DNA from: Girardinichthys multiradiatus
Taxonomy: Eukaryota; Chordata; Actinopteri; Cyprinodontiformes; Goodeidae
Reading direction: 5' to 3'
NCBI RefSeq assembly: GCF_021462225.1
Contig: NC_061800.1
Coordinates: forward strand, 4,598,501 to 4,662,500
DNA length: 64,000 nucleotides
A program made the position numbers and the translations under genes. This document shows positions 1 to 12,700 of this stretch, piece after piece. The stretch's first letter is position 1; every line of letters begins with the position of its first letter. The notes under the pieces are model-generated. The model did not search any database, was not told the DNA's origin, and saw only the letters and a program-made list of their open reading frames with translations.

Positions 1-728
1 GGTCTGGTGTAAATGCCCATCCACCACAGAGCTGTTGTTGGAGCATGAGAAGGATCTACATTCCTTTAAAGGAAGTGATTATAATATGGCAGCTGATCCG
101 ACATTGATAGTTCAGGAGTAACTCCAGTTATTCGGCTCAGGTGTAAGGAATAATATAAACTGGTGAGGGACTTCAGCTGGTTTCTGCTGCTTCAGTATCT
201 GTTCAGATTTGGGTTCTTAAAAAGACGACGACTGACAGAGTCAATGCTGACACCTCTTGGTCATCTTGTAGAAGTCATCTTTCCTTCTTATGACATCCAT
301 GGATCCAGTTTGTTCTAGATCCCATAAAAATATAATTAGAATATTTTTCACATTAGTTTAGTCTTTTATCTATATGTCATAATATTGAAACATTTGTCTA
401 TGTATATTTGGTTATTAATGTCTATATTTTGTATTTGTTTTGTTGTACTGCTGTCATTCAGTGTGCTTTTTGAAATAGCCTCTCATTATCCACCACAAGA
501 AAGAAGAATCTAATAGGATCTTATAAAGCATATAATATTTGTAACAGGCATCTGAACAGCCATATATGAATGGTCCAAAATTAGGCTTTTTCTTTGGTGC
601 TTCCACGCGAGCTGTTGCAGGGTAGTTTCAGTGAGCAGACTAACCCTGACAGAAACCTTCATATTCTTTGTTGCTCATCACATCTGCCGCTGTTTTTCTT
701 CTCTCCTTGAATCAATGACTGACCACAG
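1..728. other. intron-like sequence, nothing recognised
   Basis: AT-rich DNA without a convincing exon or repeat, up to the acceptor of the candidate exon at 729. Presumably an upstream DGK intron. Confidence 0.5.
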
Positions 729-791
729 ATGCCCGTTCCATTGATGCAGGCATCTCTATTCAGACTGAAGTGGCCTGTGCCCCCATAACAG
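729..791 (+). CDS. dgkg: candidate exon of the DGK linker (63 nt)
   Basis: Preceded by a pyrimidine-rich tract, a branch-like tgactgac and CAG; followed by gtacca, a weak donor. The open frame reads [20 protein letters not shown] and enters and leaves in phase 1, exactly what the next exon at 4203 needs. The acidic/ACAP-containing text resembles, from memory, the low-complexity linker of DGK-gamma between the RVH domain and the EF-hands. It is short and outside any conserved domain, so it could be chance. Confidence 0.4.
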
Positions 792-3700
792 GTACCACAA
801 AAAGCCACTAGCTTGTATCGCCACGGTGACATCGGCTGAACGGGACAAGAGTCCTGCCGCCTCTGACCTCATGCCTCCTTGGTGGTTGTGTGCTCTTGTT
901 GTGTGTATGTGAGCTCTTGGTACAGTGCCATACAAATATATTTATACCCAATGAACTTTTTCCCATTTTGTAGGGTTAAAACCACACACTCCAACGTATT
1001 TTATTAGGATTTTATGTGATAGACCAACAGAAGGTAGCACATAATTGTGAAGTGGAAGGAACATGCTACATGGTTTTCAAAATAATTACAAATAAAATGT
1101 GTGGCATATTTTGGTTTTCAGTCCCCCTAAATCAATAGTTTGTTGAGCCACCTGTTGAGTTATGTCTCTACCAGTGTGAATATAGAACTCAGCCTCAGCA
1201 TTAGTTGCTTTGAACATAACTTTGTACCAGAAAATAATATATATTCTCATCTCATCTGAACAGAGAACCCTTGGCCACATGTTTGCTGTATCCCCAAAAT
1301 TACCGGTCACAAACGGGAAGTCTTAAATCCTTCTGTCTGCAATGGTTTTATTTTTCCCACTCTTCCATAACGGCCAGGTTTGTGGAGTACCCGACTATGT
1401 CAAGAATCTACCACCTGAGCTGTTGATCCTTGCAGCTCATCCAGAGTTACCACAGGCCTCTTGGCTGCTTTTCCAAAAAAAGCTCTCTTTGTCAGTTTTG
1501 GTGAATGAACATGCTTTGGTAGGTCTGCAGGTGGTCTATCCTCTCTCCATGTTCAGACGAAGGATTGAACAGAACTCTGTGAGATGTTCAAAGCTTTGGA
1601 TATTGTTTTAGAACCTAACTCTGCTTTAAACGTCTTCACAACTTTTTCCCTGACCTGTCTGCTCTGTTCCTTTGTCTTCATGCTAGTGTTTGTTCTCTAA
1701 TGTTCAATGACAAACCTCTGAGAGCAGAAACAGAACACCTAGATTGATACTGACACAGATGGACTTATGTAGGAGTATTACATTAAATAGGGCTTAAAAC
1801 ATATGTATGACATTTTCATTATATATGTTTATAATTTTCCTTCCACTCCAAAATATTCCACTTCATGGTGGTCTGACGCATTAATTCAGTTAACTTAAAA
1901 ATAGCCAACTCACAAAACAAATTTTATTTTATGGCTTTTTCACAAATAAATCCAAATTACATACATATAGTAAAGTTAATTTATTCCAGAAAGATTCCAA
2001 ATTAAGTACATAAACTCCAAACTGATCGTAGTTATGAAGCAATTGTCTTCATTATTCAAATTTGTAAAAAAGCTTTCCATCTTTTTTTTTTTTTTTTTTT
2101 TTGCCCTGTGGGGTGTGCTCCAGGAGTATGGAATCGGGGGCCTTTTACTGGGGGCCATCCGGTCCCTGTACGAGCGGAGCAGGAGTTTGGTTCGCATTGC
2201 CGGCACTAAGTCGGAACTGTTCCCGGTGCATGTTGGACTCCGGCAGGGCTGCCCTTTGTCACCGGTCCTGTTCATAACTTTTATGGACAGGATTTCTAGC
2301 CAAGGGCCGGAGGGGGTCTGGTTTGGGGACCAGAGAATTTCGTCTCTTCTTTTTGCAGATGACTTGGTCTAGCCAAGACCTACAGGACGCACTGGAGCGG
2401 TTCGCAGCCGAGTGTGAAGCGGCAGGGATGAAAATCAGCTCCTCCAAGTCCGAGGCCATGGTTCTCGACCGGAAAAGGGTGGCTTGTCCTCTTCAGGTTG
2501 GAGGGGAGTTCCTGCCTGAAGTGGAGGAGTTTAAGTATCTCGGGGTCTTGTTCATGAGTGAGGGAAGAATGGAGCGGGAGATCGACAGACGGATCAGTGC
2601 GGCTGCCACAGTAATGGGGCCGCTGTGCCGGTCCGTTGTGGTGAAGAGAGAGCTGAGCCGAAAAGCGAAGCTCTCGATTTACCGGTCGGTCTACGTTCCT
2701 ACCCTCACCTATGGCCATGAACTTTGGGTCATGACCGAAAGAACGAGATCCCAGATACAAGCGGCTGAAATTAGCTTCCTCCGTAGGGTGGCCGGGCACA
2801 CCCTTAGAGATAGGGTGAGGAGCTCGGCCATCCGGGAGGGGCTCGGAGTAGAGCTGCTGCTCCTCCACATCGAGAGGAGCCAGTTGAGGTGGCTTGGGCA
2901 TCTATACCGGATGCCTCCTTCCTCGGGAGGTGTTCCAGGCACGTCCCACCGGGAGGAGGCCCAGGGGACGACCTAGGACATGCTGGAGGGACTATGTCTC
3001 TCGGCTGGCCTGGGAACGCCTTGGGCTCCACCCGGAGGAGCTGGAGGAGGTGTCTGGGGAGAGAGACGTCTGGGCGTCTCTGCCGAGTCTGCTGCCCCCG
3101 CGACCCGGTCCCAGATAAAGCGGAAGACGATGAATACGAGTATGAGTACGAGCTTTCCACTACGGAAACCCAGAAGATTTTGTTGAGTCACTGACTTCAC
3201 TCCTCCTGAACAAACATGTAGCAACAGTAAATAGCCAGTTGTATGATGTTATTAACTTTGCAGCAATCCCTCATACTGAGCATTAATGTAACGACAGTGG
3301 ACAGGAGATCCCCCCTTTTAAAGGAAAGAATCCTCAACTAGAACCTCGCTTTGTGTGATCAGCCACAGGCTGCAACTGACTGGGATTTAAAAAAAAAAAA
3401 AAACAGAGAAGACACACACAAGCAAACAAAAGCACTTAAGCACTAGTCCAGGGGTACTTTTTATTTTAAAGAAAAGTAAAGACATAATAGCAGAAGTAGC
3501 TCCTTCAGTGGCTTCATCTCAGAGCGAAACACAACTAAACATATAGGGTCTAAGGCAATAGTAAAATCCATGGTATGAAAAACAGAGTACATAACAGAGT
3601 TAGTCACTGTAATAACACCTTCAATTGTAGTTTCTAGGAGAGAAAGAGGATTAAACACAGAACGACAGAGTCATGTATATCATCTATAAAAAGAAACGTG

Positions 3701-6700
3701 AAGGTTTTGGCAATGATAGCTGAGCTGATAGGTCCCCTCCAGGAACAGAAAGCCCATGTCAGGTGTAGCTTCTATAGAGAAAAAAAACAGAGAAAGAGAG
3801 AGAACATAAAATTAATAGTAGCAGTCAATGCAGATGATGAATAATTGTAGAGTAGTAAGAGGACGTATAGCAGAATGAAGAAAAGTGATCAGCATGTCCT
3901 CCATGAAATCCCAATAAAATACAATGAAGTTTGTGACAGTAATGTGACGAAACATGAGAAGGGGGTATGAATACTTTTGCAAGGCACTGTATTTTGCCTT
4001 TCGAACAGTGGGTGGCACTGTAGCAGTGATGTTTTGTAAGTGGTCTGGTTATAACACAGTGTTTTTCCTGCTTCCTTCTCCCTACATGCTTCTGTAGCTG
4101 CTGTTATGAAGTTGAATATTTATGTGTTTTGCTCCTCGGAAATAAGCCCCCCCCAAAAAGCCTATCATCTTTTATATTTACCTTCATGTCTGACACAATC
4201 AGGGATAAATGGGAAGAGCATCCTGTCTGCGATGGGCCGACACACCCCGGAGCACTCCAGTGTGATGAGTGCAGCAGGCTCAGGAGCTACCACTTCCCCT
4301 TGCTCATCCTGCTCCTCCTCACAGCATTCAAGAACCGCGGCCCACGCACCTGGGGTGCCCCATCAATCACCATGCACGCAGGACAAATCTTCAGAGGCAG
4401 GTAGCAACGCCCTGTTGCCCAATGCTGGTTCTGCTAAATCTCAAGTGTCCCCAAAGCTCTCATCCGGTGAGTATGGCTACCAGGTGTTTCTTCCCCCTTT
4501 AACACACATAGGAACCTGAGAGACAGCCCATTCTTAATTCATAGGTTTTAATATAATGTCTGCCAACCCTTTGTATCTCTAACACCATCAACTATCTAAG
4601 TAGGTTTAGGAGAGTGTTTGTATTACCTTTTGATCAGTCTTGCAGGAGAGCATTTCTACAGTCACACACTGATGTCGACTGAGAAGCCATTGCTTGCAGT
4701 ATCCGCTCCAACCCATCCCACAGGTGTTTAGGTCACTGAGCTCCTGAGAGTGACCCATTCTTTCACATATGTTTATACAAGCAGAAGATACTGTGGTTAT
4801 GAAAGTGATTAGAATACCTGAAATTTCTGATTTGGATGGGATAATGAGTACTTTTGGAAATATTGTGTGGTTTACTCTGTGTTGTTACCAAATAAGAAGT
4901 TTTGAACAACAGTCAGTTTGAAAGTCAGATTTTTTAAAAACTGCAACTTACCTATCCCTGTACAGGTCTTCTGTTTCTATACCGGGGTTCTCTATATCTG
5001 GCACTGTATTGCAAATTGTAATGCAACAGGCTAAATTCTTTGCAAAGTTTGTCAGAAGAATAATTCCAAAAACAGTCACTTCTTTAACTCATAAGAAATG
5101 TTCTGCTTGTTAAAGACTTTACAGCAGACGGCTGATGATGAGCTTGACTTCTCTTATTTAGCCATTCTCTCCGGTCTGATGCCCTATTATTGTGTGGCAT
5201 TACTTGCCCCTTCCAGTACTATGAAAAGTGTAATGCCGGCCTTTTCTCCACAGCTCTGTTTTGTCTCTACTTGCTATACTGGGATTACACCTCTCTAAAA
5301 CTGTCAAACTAATGCCTATATGTGTAATTTACTGGTGCTTTTGCTCTATGCGGCTCATTAATTTAAGTAAAGGGACCACATCGTTGCACAGACAGTTATG
5401 GGTGCTCTGAACAGCTTTAAAGAATTGTTTTGTGCACCAACAGAGAGGAGCCATTTGGAAAAGCATCTATCCTTGGGGAGAAGCCCATCGCCTCAGAAAG
5501 GCTCCCCACAGACGTCACCCCAGGTGGTCTTTCTCAAGGACATCGTCTGCTACCTTTCGCTATTGGAAAGGGGGACTCCAGAGGACAAGCTGGAGTGTGA
5601 GTGACAGGGGTGGGCAAAGTGCAATTAATTTGCAGTCAACAACACACCCATGATATTCTATTTGTATGCAGGGAACATACTCATGTCACTAGCTCTGTTG
5701 GCTTTGTACTCAGAAACTCCAGATGAGATGAACATCACAGCTGTGAATTTTAGTATATAACTCTTAAAATCCTAATATTTAGGCTAACATTAGTGTTAGC
5801 ATGCTAGTGGCGTGTCCTGTTTGCAATCGGAAGCCTCATTTTCCCTGCTGGAAAAACAAGAACTCCCCTTAAAGTCAATATTCCTGCTTGGTGAGTCAGA
5901 AGCTACAGGCAGCCCTGTGATCAGGGACCTGCTTAGCCCTAAACTAAACATGCAATATTTCAATTAAATGAACAATGTAGTTTGATTTTTGTAGAGAATG
6001 GATCTGTAAATCTTTCTGGTATATAAAGATAAAAGGGTCTTGCACATCTGTCTTATCAAAAGGAAGGCATGCAAATGTTTTTTAATGTATTCTTAGCAAA
6101 AGGAGTGGGATATCGGTTGCTCTTTCTACAAAAAGGCTTGCTTTGTTTGTCCAGGTTTTAAGAATGGATGTGGCCAAGTCCGCTTTTGAGTAACTGGATG
6201 TTTGTAGTCCTATTTTCTTCCAAGTTTAAAGTAAAAAAGCCTGTTTAAGCTAAAGCTAAAATGTTTTTATTTAAAAATATTTTACTTATACTATATGTAC
6301 TTCGATAGGCATCAGATCTGTCAGAAATTCACTGTAAAATTATTTTTAAGGATCTGTTTGTATCTACTGCCTATTCTGATGCAGAATTTCTGAATTTTGT
6401 CAATCTCTCTATTTGATCTTTTGTCCACAGAAGTTTACAGTTCCAAATTAATTGTGTTCAAGTTTATTCAAGCATACTTGCTCCCAAATTATGTTTTTTA
6501 ATAATGGGCACTGAAAATAATCACTTGTTAATTTTGCCGCACAATATTGCACATTGAAGAAATCATACTCACTAGCCACTTCATTAGGTACTCCTTCAAG
6601 CATTAGCTTGGACCTTCATTTGCATCAAGAGCTGCCTTCACTCATCCTGGCAAAGATTCAATACTGTGTTTTAAACACTCCTCAGACATTTTGGTTTATT

Positions 6701-9700
6701 TTGACATGGTAGCAAGCTGCAGATTGGTCTGCTGCACATTCTAGATTTGTTTTATGTTGCTGGGATCCATTTTGAACTAGTGATGGGGAACACCAAACAC
6801 CTGTGTGTTAGCATGTCACTGATGCAGGTGGATCTGGTACAGCTTTCATACTACACCTACAATATATACAGGTCCTTCTCAAAATATTAGCATATTGTGA
6901 TAAATTTCATTATTTTCCATAATGTCATGATGAAAATGTAACATTCATATATTTTAGATTCATTGCACACTAACTGAAATATTTCAGGTCTTTTATTGTC
7001 TTAATACGGATGATTTTGGCATACAGCTCATGAAAACCCAAAATTCCTATCTCACAAAATTAACATATCATTAAAAGGGTCTCTACATGAGCTATGAACC
7101 TAATCATCTGAATCAACGAGTTAACTCTAAACACCTGCAAAAGATTCCTGAGGCCTTTAAAACTCCCTGCCTGGTTCATCACTCAAAACCCCAATCATGG
7201 GTAAGACTGCCGACCTGACTGCTGTCCAGAAGGCCACTATTGACACCCTCAAGCAAGAGGGTAAGACACAGAAAGAAATTTCTGAACGAATAGGCTGTTC
7301 CCAGAGTGCTGTATCAAGGCACCTCAGTGGGAAGTCTGTGGGAAGGAAAAAGTGTGGCAGAAAACGCTGCACAACGAGCAGAGGTGACCGGACTCTGAGG
7401 AAGATTGTGGAGAAGGGCCGATTCCAGACCTTGGGGGACCTGCAGAAGCAGTGGACTGAGTCTGGAATAGAAACATCCAGAGCCACCGTGCATAGGCGTG
7501 TGCAGGAAATGGGCTACAGGTGCCGCATTCCCCAGGTCAAGCCACTTTTGAACCAGAAACAGCGGCAGAAGCACCTGACCTGGGCTACAGAGAAGCAGCA
7601 CTGGACTGTTGCTCAGTGGTCCAAAGTACTTTTTTTGGATGAAAGCAAATTCTGCATGCCATTCTGAAATCAAGGTGCCAGAGTCTGGAGGAAGACTGGG
7701 GAGAAGGAAATGCCAAAATGCCAGAAGTCCAGTGTCAAGTACCCACAGTCAGTGATGGTCTGGGGTGCCGTGTCAGCTGCTGGTGTTGGTCCACTGTGTT
7801 TTATCAAGGGCATGGTCAATGCAGCTAGCTATCAGGAGATTTTGGAGCACTTCATGCTTCCATCTGCTGAAAAGCTTTATGGAGATGAAGATTTCATTTT
7901 TCAGCACGACCTGGCACCTGCTCACAGTGCCACAACCACTGGTAAATGGTTTACTGACCATGGTATCACTGTGCTCAATTGGCCTGCCAACTCTCCTGAC
8001 CTGAACCCCATAGAGAATATGTGGGATATTGTGAAGAGAACGTTGAGAGACTCAAGACCCAACATTCTGGATGAGCTAAAGGCCGCTATCGAAGCATCCT
8101 GGGCCTCCATAAGACCTCAGCAGTGCCACAGGCTGATTGCCTCCATGCCACGCCGCATTGAAGCAGTCATTTCTGCAAAAGAATTCCCGACCAAGTATTG
8201 AGTGCATAACTGTACATGATTATTTGAAGGTTGACGTTTTTTGTATTAAAAACACTTTTCTTTTATTGGTCGGATGAAATATGCTAATTTTGTGAGTTAG
8301 GAATTTTGGGTTTTCATGAGCTGTATGCCAAAATCATTCGTATTAAGACAATAAAAGACCTGGAATATTTCAGTTAGTGTGCAATGAATCTAAAATACAT
8401 GAATGTTAAATTTTCATCATGACATTATGGAAAATAATTAACTTTATCACGATATGCTAATATTTTAAGAAGGACCTGTTTTGCAATTCTGAGAAAGTTG
8501 TCAGCCATATTTTATCTCATTGATGGTGAATCAGAGAGATGAAGCACTGCAATAACACTTATTCAGAGTCATTTTGTTTTTCCTGATCGTAGGAGAGAAG
8601 TGTATGACTAAAGACTTCATGTAGAGATGAAATGACTTTTTTCTAAATCATCCACACAGCTGCCACTTACTGAACATATTTTATTTCTAAGACCATTTGT
8701 TGTAAAAACAAGATATGGTGTGCTTCAACATCCCAATAGAAGTGATGCTAGCTGTGAACTTCAGTGAGTATTCTTCAGCGTGTTAATGCTTAAATGTACC
8801 GAGTTGCTTCCATGTGGTCGGCTGACCTGCTGCAATTTACCATGTGTACCTAATAAAGTGGCCAGTGAATATGTCAAATGTTTCATCACTGAGGAGAGAC
8901 TGCATAAGATAACCAGTTTCAAGAAAAGTGATGTAGCTGCACAACAACACAGTCCTAATTTTCCTACTTGGCTAGCTGTCCTGCATTGACAAAGGGATGG
9001 ATGGATGGATGGATGGATGGATGGATGGATGGATGGATGGATGGTCGGACGGACGGACAGACGGATGGACGGATGAATGGATGGATGAACAGAGTGTCAT
9101 AAATGATTTTTTTGTATAAATAATAATGAATGAAACCCAGTAGCATGCCAGATCAGTTAACTGTTCCTTCTTCCCCAGAGGATCAGCTAACACCTCCCTC
9201 ATGGGGCAGGTCAGTGAAATGCTTAAGCCCTGCTGAATCCAACTGACTTTTGTCTGAGGCCATATCACAAGGCTACTTTCTGGTCCCTGCTGCAGAAGCA
9301 ACACTATCCAAACCCTTACAGGAGAGAAATATCCAATACTGTAATGGGATCTCTGTTCTCTTTTTTCCCCCAGTCATGTTCCGACTGTATGACACAGATG
9401 GCAACGGAGTCCTGGACAGCTCAGTGAGTGTTTACTCTTCACTTTTCTTTGTCTTTGTGTTATGTCTATATTTCTGCCCTCTGCACCCTGTAGATCCAGG
9501 AATAGAAACCTGAACACTATGTGAACTCTGTATGTTTAAATAAGATCATTTGTAATGGATCTGCTCAGTTTAAAGTGAGCCACGTGTTGAAGTGATTACA
9601 TAAACAGAGGGAAATATTACACACAGACTGTTTCGGCTATAAAATTATCGCCGTCCCAGTATCTATCTTGAAACATGGCAAAGAAGTCTTTCATCTGTTT

Positions 9701-12700
9701 GTCCTGATTTATGCTCTCTGTTTCCCCAGGAGCTTGATCGCATCATCAATCAAATGGTGCACGTGGCCGAATATTTGGAGTGGGATTCAACAGAGCTGCG
9801 ACCGGTCAGTAAACACACCTTCCACTGCAGCCACATCTAACACAGAACCCGGCTCTGTTTGTTTCTGTTATCTATGAATGTCAGCAGAAGCCTCAAGTGA
9901 TGCATTACAAGTAGGCATAGGCCCATATGAGCTTCTGATGGTATGAAAGCCTTCCGTAAAATATCATGGTTTCTTGATATGTCTGCATTTAGAGACAGCT
10001 AGTTTCTTTTAAAACAAAAAAGCAATAAATATTACATACATGCTTCTAAAATATTATGGATTATTGCAGATATAATAATGTCGTGAATTAAATTTAAATG
10101 AGAGTGATGCAAGTAAGCTGTTTTATAGAATCATTACAACTAATTAAAAACATATTTAAAAAATCAGGAATTAAATACTACCTCAGCTACAAGTAGTCAA
10201 AGTTTAGGTCAGTGTCAGCTTCGAACACAGGGTAATTTTAAAAGTTGAATATAGCAGAAGCATTTACATGCTTGTGCAGAATAGCATCACTTATGGTCGC
10301 TCTGCTCCACATGGAGCGAAACCTCTTCTTAGCTGCCTATTCATCCAGGGTCGGTTAGCTAGCCTGCACTCTGCTTAATAGACATGATGCTCTAGACTTA
10401 GTATAACTATCAAAAGAGCAATTACCTTCAGAACATTACATTTTTACCCATTCTTCTTTTTAAAATACCTCATGTTCTGTCAGATTGGATAGTGAACATC
10501 AGTTTTTAGGTCTAGACTTGTCTGCACTTTGACTGATCTAGCACATTTATATGCTTTGATTTAAACCATTCCATTGCAGCTTTGCTGTATGTCCGGAGTT
10601 ATTGTCCTGCAAGAAAGTGACCCTACACCCAGGTTTTTTGCAGCCTTTGACAGGTTTTCATCTAAGATAACCCTATATTTGACTCCATTCATCTTTCCAT
10701 TAATTCCTATCAAGCGTCCATGTCCTTGCTAAACTAAAGCATCACCACAGCATGATGTTTCCATCACCTTGTTTCCATGGGATGTTGTGGTCAAAGTTAT
10801 ATTAAGCATGTGTTGTCATTGTCAACTAGCATTTTTAATGTTAGACAAAGCCTCTTCCCTTTGTTTGCTGTCCCTTACCTGGCTTGTCATAGAATTGTTA
10901 AAGCTTCTCTCAACAATTACATCCTTTTTCGCACTCCGGCCTGTCAACCGATTATCTCACCTGAGCTGTGGATCTCTGCTGCTCTTCCAGATCCTCTTGG
11001 CTGCTTCTCTGAATAATGATTTTTTTGCAGTTTAGGTGGAAGATCATGTCTTGGTAAGATTTAGTTGTGCACTACTCTGTTTAGTTTTGGGTAATGGATT
11101 GAACAGAGCTATGTGAGATGTTCAACGTTTGTTTATTGTTTTCTAACCTTACTCTGCTTTAAACTCTTCCACAACTTTCCCTCTGACATGTCTGGTGTGT
11201 TCCTTGGTCTATATGATGCAGATGTTCTCTGGGATATACTGACACACACAGACACTCTAGCTTTTATTAAGGAATCTTCTGAAGGCAATTGGTGCACTGG
11301 ATTTTATTTGGGGGTCTCAGAGCAGTGAGGGCTGAATATAAATGAACGCTCCACTTTTCACATTTTAATTTGTAAACACGTTTAATACAATACCAGTCAG
11401 TGTGCTGGACTTCGGCTACACACTAAAAGTGTTAAACGCTTATTGCAGATACTGAAGGAGATGATGGAGGAGATTGACTTTGACCGGGATGGGACAGTCA
11501 CACTGGAGGAATGGATTAGAGGAGGACTCACCACTATCCCTTTACTGGTCTTGCTGGGCATGGACACGGTATATTTTATTGTCATATTTCAATAAAAAGA
11601 CATAAAACTATTTTAAATTCATAAAAAAAGCTATGTTTTTCCTGTCCATTAGTTCTCTAGCTAAAGGTGAATTCACAGACCTCGTTTTTTTAGACTTTTA
11701 GAAAGTTAACCTTAAAAATACAGATAAAAAGAAACCTGTTTAAAACTAGCAACAAAATAAGCATAAGCATTAACACCTAATAACACATTAACATGCATAC
11801 AACTGAACGAAACTAATAGGAGCAGAAAAGAACACATAAAATGCTTACCAGTTTAAGCAGTGAAAGTCTATGTATGTTCACAGATTAGTTTACAGCCACG
11901 TTTCACCTGGGATGTAAAACCTCTAAAATAAGCCAGCTGTTTCATTGATGAAGGCAACTATTCCAGATCTGGGTTCCTCTTAATAACATAGATGATTGAT
12001 CAATGATGTTTTGCAGCTTCCTGAATTTACAATGTCTGTTCATCTTTACCAAATGATGTGAGATAGTTTTGAGTGTTTTGAAAAACAGCTGAAATAATTC
12101 CATGTTCTGCTGTGATCTGGTAGAACGTGCAGGAGGACGGGCAGCATGTTTGGCGTCTGAAACACTTCAACAAACCAGCCTACTGTAACTACTGCCACAC
12201 CATGCTGCTTGGTGTCCGCAAGCAGGGACTCTGCTGCTCCTGTGAGTCTCCACACTCTCTCCCTCCCACTGTCTGTTTGAATCTCCTCCTGTCTGTTATC
12301 TTCTTACTCTCGGTTTTTCTATATCTTCTCCTCCATGTTTCACTTTCTGTGGCCGGTGTACATCTAAGTATTTTCTATTTTGTGCCTAAGTGCATTTGAT
12401 TCACTGTTGTTTTCAATTAAGTATCCTTGCAACCATCAAAAGCATCAAAAATATTATTATGTATATTTTCATTATTTAATTTCCCAGGCAGTGGCTCTCA
12501 GACCTCTGAATGCATGCACTCACTTACTGTCTGAACTGATTTCTAATGTGGTCAGCCTTGAATGAAACTATACCTCCCAGCCATGTTTGAGTTGTGCTTG
12601 TGAAGACTGATTCCTGGTTAATGTAACAGTATTTTATAGGCTGTGCCTTGTCCTGTCCTCCTGCAGTATGCAAGTACACAGTGCATGAACGCTGTGTTTC

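Larger units (their letters stand above)
6570..8866. mobile_element. TIR DNA element split by a Tc1
   Basis: Left end cactagccacttcattaggtac (6570-6591) and right end gtacctaataaagtggccagtg (8845-8866) are imperfect inverted repeats of each other. The interior outside the Tc1 (about 300 bp left, 390 bp right) has no clear coding. It is probably a non-autonomous or eroded DNA transposon that received the DD34E Tc1 at 6869. Family not named with confidence. Confidence 0.65.

Noticed and set aside
2889..3224. Several Pro/Arg-rich frames on both strands
   Set aside because: GC-rich Rex3 3' end read in other frames.
9250..9513. Stand-alone 87-residue gene
   Set aside because: Only 9374-9423 is coding; the rest is intron around the EF-hand 1 exon.
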